NCBI GenBank assembly: GCA_034440615.1
Contig: JAOTOM010004867.1
Coordinates: 476,223-540,222 of the forward strand
Length of the DNA stretch: 64,000 bases
Origin: Ashinkailepas kermadecensis
Lineage: Eukaryota > Arthropoda > Thecostraca > Neolepadidae
Direction: 5' to 3'
Made by a program: the position numbers and the translations under genes. Positions 58,360 through 64,000 of the stretch are shown piece after piece. The notes beneath the pieces were generated by a model that was given only the letters and a program-made list of their open reading frames with translations, made no database searches and was not told the DNA's origin. Position 1 is the first letter of the stretch; each line of letters starts with the position of its first letter.

Positions 58360-58865
58360 TGTGTGCCGCTGAGCTGTGTGCCGCTGAGCTGTGTGCCGCT
58401 GAGATGTGTGCCGCTGAGCTGTGTGTTGCTGAGCTGTGTGCCGCTGAGCTGTGTGCCGCTGAGCTGTGTGCCGCTGAGCTGTGTGCCGCTGAGCTGTGTG
58501 CCGCTGAGCTGTGTGCCGCTGAGCTGTGTGCCGCTGAGCTGTGTGCCGCTGAGCTGTGTGCCGCTGAGCTGTGTGCCACTGAACTGTGTGCCGCTGAGCT
58601 GTGTGCCGCTGAGCTGTGTGCCGCTGAGCTGTGTGCCGCTGAGCTGTGTGTTGCAGAGCTGTGTGCCGCTGAGCTGTGTGCCGGTAAGATGTATGCCGCT
58701 GAGCTGTGTGTTGCTGAGCTGTGTGCCGCTGAGCTGTGTGCCACTGAACTGTGTGCCGCTGAGCTGTGTGCCGGTAAGATGTATGCCGCTGAGCTGTGTG
58801 TTGCTGAGATGTGTGCCGCTGAGCTGTGTGCCGCTGAGCTGTGTGCCGCTGAGCTGTGCGCCGCT
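58360..58865. repeat. Tandem repeat, 15-bp unit, about 33 copies
   Basis: Unit GTGTGCCGCTGAGCT. Variants (CCGGTAAGAT, TTGCTGAGCT, CCACTGAACT) recur in the same order at 58681 and 58771, so a block of six units (90 bp) was duplicated as a whole. Several frames stay open because the period is 15. Confidence 0.97.
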
Positions 58866-59289
58866 GACGTGTCACCTGTCACCTGGCTGACGGGTCTGAC
58901 GTGTCACCTGGCTCGGCAGAAGGGTTAGTCTTACTTGATGAAGTTAAGGGTTCACAAGGTCACAAGTCCGTCGCATTGTGTTAATACGGCTAAAAATAAA
59001 ATGTGGCAGGCTTGGCCTTGGATGAATAACGTTTAACCGTGCCGCATGGCATCCGAAGTTGTCGAAAATCGTGGATTTTAATGAACGTATGGAATTTTCA
59101 GCACGCTGAAAACGGGTAGCTCTAGTTTATACCCATATGCATGCATCACAGACTCTCCTGTCCTTACTGAGTCTACTGGTGCCATTTTCATCGACATCAA
59201 TTACGAATTGGTGGTGTTAGCCCTCGTCAAGTCATTGCACCAGAGCCCTGTGCTTGTGGTGCCATCTACTGATAAGAATATCAGCATGA
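58866..59289. other. Unique stretch 5' of the third LINE
   Basis: Nothing recognised; no ORF1 is seen before the endonuclease. Confidence 0.5.
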
Positions 59290-61340
59290 AAAAAAACCAA
59301 AGATGGTTATGGAACGTTTCTTAAGTGTATGATGTTTAATGCTCACAGTATTCGATCCAAATATGATGAGTTCAAGTGTTATGTTGCTGATGAGGAACCA
59401 GATTTTGTTTGCATTACTGAGGAATGGGTCAGTGAGGGGTATTTTGGGGATAACTTGCAGGACTATGAGATCCAGGGATACAATATGTGTTCATGCAATA
59501 GGGGTCCAGCAGTGAAAGGGGGTGGTGTAATGCTCTATGTGAATAGCTTATTCAGTTCTCAAAAAGTAGCAGATGGGGTAAAAAATGTGTCTGTGGAGTC
59601 CATTTGGCTTGATGTTTCTGTGGGAAAAGGCAACAGCAATAAACTGAGAATAGGAGCTTTGTACCGATCAGGAACCTTGCCACATTCTCAGCAACTGGAG
59701 CTTGATAAGGTGATTTGTGAGAAAATCAGTAGAAACTTTCAGAGGAAATGCCTTATTCTTGGTGACTTTAATCTAAAATGATATGAAAATGTTGGTGTTG
59801 GCTCCCCAGCATGTAAACTGTTTAGGAAATGCCTTGAAGAGGACCTGTTCTTACACCAGTTTGTAACAGAACCAACTAGGCAGGGCTCAAAAGGGTATTG
59901 CGGGAAGCTGAAAAAGAATTGGCAATTCCACTCAGTATAATATTTTGTAGATCAGTTTCACAAAATGAAATTCCAACCGATTGGAAAAGGGCAAATGTAG
60001 TTCCTATTTTCAAGAAAGGAGAAAGAGGGAAAGTTGAAAACTATAGGCCAGTAAGCCTCACATCACTAGTCTGCAAGGTACTTGAATCAATTATCAAGGA
60101 TAAAATAGTTAGTTTTCTGAAAGGAAACGGAGTGATTTAAGATACTCAACATGGGTTTAGAAAAGGGCGATCGTGTCTCACAAATCTCTTGGACTTTTTT
60201 AATTTTGCTGCAGAACAATTTGATAAGGGAAATCAGGTTGATGTAGCATATCTTGACTTTAGCAAGGCCTTTGACAAGGTACCTCATAAACGGTTAATGA
60301 TGCAGCTTCAGGCCCATGGTATTGTGGGTAACATCCTAAAATGGATAGGGTTGTGGCTTTCAGATAGACAGCAGAGAGTGATGCTAAATAGTACAAAATC
60401 ATCATGGCAAAATGTTCTTAGTGGAGTCCCCCAGGGGTCAGTACTGGGACCACTATTGTTCATTATGTTTGGAAATAACATTGAAAGTGGCCTAAGCAGT
60501 AAGGTTTTGAAATTTGCAGACGATTTGAAGGTCTTTAGGGCAGTAACAGGGCACAATGAGCAGGTCTTGCTGCAGAAAGATTTAGACGAGCTTGTGAAGT
60601 GGTCCGAAAAATGGCAAATGAAATTTAATTTTGATAAGTGCAAAATCATGCATGTAGGTAGACAGCATATCAAGGCTCCATACTTGATGGGTGGCCGAGT
60701 ACTATCTGTGACTCAGCAGAAGGACTTAGGTGTTATTTTGAACACAAAATTGGGGGCATCAGAACAGACCAAAGAAGCCAGGAAGAAGGCACTAAGAATG
60801 CTTGGGGCAATAAATAGGAATGTATCATACAAAAGTGAGGAAGTCATCAGGAAGCTTTATTGTGCATATGTCAGGCCACATCTGGAATATTGTGTCCAAG
60901 CTTGGTCCCCTAGTTATGAAAAAGATTGTTGGCTTTTAGAGAGAATACAAAAGAGGGCAACAAAAATGGTGAATGGTATGGGCAACCTGGCATATGAGGA
61001 AAGATTGAAGAAATTGAATATGTTTTCACTTAGATATAGAAGGCTGAGAGGAGATCTCATCGAGGTCTTTAAATTTGTTCATGGTCAGGAACAGGGTTAT
61101 CTCAGGGAACTGTTTGAATTTAACAGAAATGATGCAATTAGAGGTCATCAATTCAAAATTAAAGTTAATCACAGCAGGACAAGGTTAAGACAGTCCTTCT
61201 TCACCAACAGGGTAGTAGAACACTGGAACCAGCTGCCAGAAACCATTGTCAGTAGCAACACACTGAACATCTTTAAGAACAGCATAGACAATCATTATAA
61301 GAATAGGGGGCTTGCTTTTCTATATTCCAGGGAGAGTTGA
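59290..61340 (+). pseudogene. LINE ORF2: endonuclease and reverse transcriptase (broken)
   Basis: Endonuclease motifs: FNAHSIRSK, CITEEW with the catalytic Glu, GGGVMLYV and LGDFNLK. TGA at 59779-59781 stands where GDFN-K-W would place Trp. Endonuclease reading ends near 59890 (EPTRQGS) and reverse-transcriptase sequence (EKELAIPLSIIF, NVVPIFKKG) begins at once in another frame, so the segment between the domains, normally 150 or more residues, is deleted. TAA at 60138-60140 is a second stop. The rest of the domain is open: YLDFSKAFDKVPH, GVPQGSVLGPLLF and FADD (about 60515-60526). GNNI replaces the usual NDI. The frame ends at TGA 61338-61340. It cannot make an active protein. Confidence 0.87.
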
Positions 61341-61445
61341 TCAACACATTTGGTGGACAACTGGTTCAGTGTACAGAGTGCAACCAAGAAGGGCCCTTGT
61401 GGCTCATAGTTGCACTGATCTTTTATGTCTTTTATGTCTAATACC
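59290..61445 (+). mobile_element. CR1/jockey-group LINE with internal deletion
   Basis: Endonuclease and reverse transcriptase coding sequence followed by a 3' UTR ending in repeated TTTTATGTC at about 61424-61443. The short-repeat tail instead of poly(A) is typical of CR1-like LINEs. A shorter copy of the same 3' end lies at 15655-15828. No ORF1 is present, so the copy is 5'-truncated or has lost it. Confidence 0.88.
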
Positions 61446-61734
61446 AACTTCCTGCCCAAGATCGTCTAAGTATTCAGTTTCTTTGGTGCTGTGCTCAAAC
61501 GGCTATGTCAAAGGCCTATTGGAGTAACTTTCAACTTCTGATTAGGTTTCTATGCCATGTGTTTTCTTCCGCCTTTTCAAACTCACCCTACCCTCAATTG
61601 AGCTTCGACTGGTGCCAGGCATGGGCGTAGGAGCGACAGAAAGTGTGGGGGAGGAAAGATTTTCAGGAGGAACCATTTTTTCCATAGGGGCGCCACTGAC
61701 TGTGAATATTTCAAGAAGGTGCACTCGGGTGCCT

Positions 61735-62480
61735 CCGGACACCATGTTCTGTGCTGAGAAGGACGCCTTCGACTGAAAATGTCATAGTGCAGGTGCACTA
61801 GGGTGCCTCTGGACAGCGTGTTTTGTGCTGAGAAGGACGCCTTCGACTGAAAATGTCATCGTGCAGGTGCACTAGGGTGCCTCTGGACAGCGTGTTTTGT
61901 GCTGAGAAGGACGCCTTCGACTGAAAATGTCTTAGTGCAGGTGCACTAGGGTGCCTCTGGACAGCGTGTTCTGTACCGAGAAGGACGCCTTCGACTGAAA
62001 ATGTCATAGTGCAGGTGCACTAGGGTGCCTCTGGACAGCGTGTTTTGTGCTGAGAAGGACGCCTTCGACTGAAAATGTCATCGTGCAGGTGCACTAGGGT
62101 GCCTCTGGACAGCGTGTTTTGTGCTGAGAAGGACGCCTTCGACTGAAAATGTCATCGTGCAGGTGCACTAGGGTGCCTCTGGACAGCGTGTTTTGTGCTG
62201 AGAAGGACGCCTTCGACTGAAAATGTCATAGTGCAGGTGCACTAGGGTGCCTCTGGACAGCGTGTTCTGTACCGAGAAGGACGCCTTCGGCTGAAAATGT
62301 CATAGTGCAGGTGCACTAGGGTGCCTCTGGACAGCGTGTTTTGTGCTGAGAAGGACGCCTTCGACTGAAAATGTCATAGTGCAGGTGCACTAGGGTGCCT
62401 CTGGACAGCGTGTTCTGTACCGAGAAGGACGCCCTCGGCTGAAAATGTCAAAGTCAAGTGCACTAGGGTGCCTCTGGACG
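61735..62480. repeat. Tandem repeat, 74-bp unit, 10 copies
   Basis: Units carry GTGCACTAGGGTGCCTCTGG, GAGAAGGACGCCTTCGACTG and AAAATGTCATCGTGCAG. A TTCTGTACCGAG subtype alternates with TTTTGTGCTGAG in a pattern repeating every three or four units. Confidence 0.97.
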
Positions 62481-62525
62481 GTCGGCCATAATGAATGCCT
62501 TTCTCCAGTCCGAGCCGCTGGAAAC

Positions 62526-62557
62526 GGGGGGGGGGGGCGACTAGTCCCCCCCCCCCC
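62526..62557. repeat. G12/C12 inverted repeat
   Basis: Twelve G, then CGACTAGT, then twelve C. Can form a very stable hairpin; the G run could also form a quadruplex. Confidence 0.95.
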
Positions 62558-62582
62558 AACTAACTGCGTCCATCGTGTCAAG

Positions 62583-63016
62583 CATTGCTACTACGCGGCT
62601 GGAGGTACCTGAAGAGTATGTTGCTGCAATGTTTGCTGCTGTTGTTTCTGGTGTTCTTTTTGTTGTTCTTCTCCATCGCTGTTATTGCTACTGCCAATGG
62701 AGTCGCCACCACCGCCACCTTCTCCGTTGCTGCTTTTGCAGAAATAATGCTCGTATTGGCAGGCACAGAGAGAGTTGGAACCTCTTGACAGTGATAAACC
62801 TATTGATTTATAATTTAGGACTGGAAGTAACAGCGGATCCTGGGAATGCTGCAGAGGCCGGGATCAAACAAATAGAAAAGCAGAACACAAACTATGGGCT
62901 GCCGTTGCGATGCCATGGAGACATGGATATCAGTTAGAAAATATGGTGTAAATATAAAATGGGATGAATGAACAGATTCAATAATCAATATACAGGTGCG
63001 TGTTCCCTGAGGAATG
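62583..63016. other. Unique stretch
   Basis: A T-rich frame at 62585-62788 reads a hydrophobic peptide but has no other support. Confidence 0.45.
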
Positions 63017-63094
63017 TTTCTTGGGGTACCACAAAGTACCCCAAGAAACAAAGTACCCCACAAAGTACCCCAAGAAAGCCCCATAATATGGGGC
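63017..63094. repeat. Two adjacent perfect hairpins
   Basis: TTTCTTGGGGTAC (63017-63029) pairs with GTACCCCAAGAAA (63036-63048) across a 6-base loop. AAAGTACCCC then recurs twice. GCCCCAT (63078-63084) pairs with ATGGGGC (63088-63094) across AAT. Confidence 0.9.
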
Positions 63095-64000
63095 ATAATA
63101 TGCAAAGTCTGTATTTCGTAATCGTGTCATATGCCACATAAATTAAACGACTCAGCACTGTCACTGTCACTAAACTGTTAACCACTATCACTTTCTATCG
63201 CACGTACGAATTCATAGTTGCTTTGCCAGTTGTCTGCATAGCGCTGCCGGCTGGCCTCCACAAGCTGCAGCATGAACTGGCGCTGTTCCTCATCTTTGGC
63301 CAGTGCGTGGTTATATACAACCTGCGTCACATGGCATCGTATGGCATCTCTCTGGTATAAGGGCGATTCCAGGACAAATCACCAAGGTAGACCCCAAATT
63401 GCTCCCCACAGCCCCTCCCATTTTGATAACAGCTGATGCGCTGGGTTATCGGTCCAGATTACGATTCTGAGATGTTTTTCTCTCTCTAGGAAAGGGGTCA
63501 CGAGATACAGGCTAGGAACCTTTTGAGGTCACGGAGAAAGTTAATTTGGAAAATCACTGTTATCTTTGTAGTGGCAGCAATTAGCTTACGAAACCTGTAC
63601 ATCATTTGAAAATGGAAGATCTGTCCAATGCAGAAAAAGTATGGTCTTGTGAAGTCATCACTTGACCTCGTGATCTCGTGACGTTTCATTGACCTTGTGA
63701 CCTTTTGAAGAAATCATCCTTAGTTATTTCTGTTTTTTAAGCTGATGGATTCCCAATCGGTTCCCTATCAGATTACTTTTTTGTAAAGCCGAACCAGCAA
63801 TGGGTCCCAGAGGTCAGTTGTGAGGGCAGATGAGTCAGATGTGAGGTCACAGAGGTCTTTTCCGGTGGTGATGTTTGTCAGTATGCCAAAGGTCAAAAAG
63901 TCACATGTGGGTTAGTGACCTGACCTCGTTATAGTGGAAAGCCATTTGCTGATAGATCACAATTATATTAGGTTTAGTTGCATACGAGGTCAAGGTAATC
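63095..64000. other. Unique stretch rich in AGGTCA half-sites
   Basis: Between 63650 and 63990 the hexamer AGGTCA or its complement occurs repeatedly (for example TGACCTCGTGATCTCGTGAC at 63660 and GGTCAAAAAGTCAC near 63890). No gene recognised. It runs off the window edge. Confidence 0.5.

Larger units (their letters stand above)
61612..62582. mobile_element. hAT-like element containing a tandem array
   Basis: Outer ends CATGGGCGTAGGAG (61620) and CTGCGTCCATC (ending 62574) are inverted repeats sharing ATGGRCGYAG. Flanks GTGCCAGG (61612-61619) and GTGTCAAG (62575-62582) match at 6 of 8 bases. Inside lie a 74-bp array (61735-62480) and a G12/C12 hairpin (62526-62557). No transposase. Support for the exact ends is moderate. 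Confidence 0.55.

Overview
The window looks like intergenic and intronic DNA of an animal, probably an aquatic invertebrate. The reasons are three non-LTR retrotransposons of animal type (an I/Nimb-like element with an RNase H domain and two CR1/jockey-group elements), short non-autonomous hAT-like elements with 8-bp target duplications, long CA/TG microsatellites, one spliced-exon candidate with GT-AG signals, and no operons, ribosome binding sites or dense genes. Species or phylum cannot be fixed from the sequence; crustacean or mollusc would fit. I found no tRNA, rRNA or CRISPR array.

The dominant content is minisatellite DNA. I count about fifty separate tandem arrays with units of 11 to 82 bp, adding up by hand tally to roughly 24 kb, more than a third of the window. 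Nearly every array has its own unrelated unit. The largest are at 20258-21885 (33-bp unit), 48590-50058 (36 bp), 51700-52845 (82 bp), 10505-11640 (44 bp), 34808-35935 (25 bp), 27745-28856 (65 bp) and 39047-40135 (about 49 bp). Long open frames over these arrays occur in several frames and on both strands at once and are not taken as genes.

Layout: 1-4432 is a decayed I/Nimb-like LINE (end of ORF1, then endonuclease, reverse transcriptase, RNase H and a C-terminal zinc motif). 4.5-11.9 kb is a run of arrays. 12478-14870 is a 5'-truncated LINE on the minus strand with an uninterrupted reverse-transcriptase frame. 15.1-16.2 kb is an old, diverged repeat of about 275 bp broken by a short LINE tail. 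17-29 kb is arrays again. 28.9-33.1 kb is the largest array-free stretch and holds fragments of a dispersed repeat family. 33-53 kb returns to arrays, with the one host-exon candidate at 42113-42252. 53-64 kb holds three further elements: a complete hAT-like MITE (55351-55887), a third LINE (59290-61445), and a hAT-like element carrying an internal 74-bp array (61620-62574).

The only likely host coding sequence is the 140-bp exon at 42113-42252 on the plus strand, which encodes a segment resembling the first strands of a pleckstrin-homology (PH) domain. If it is real, much of the window may be introns of one long gene. The three LINEs could have supplied the machinery for short insertions such as the 3'-tail copy at 15655-15828, which matches the 3' end of the LINE at 59290-61445.
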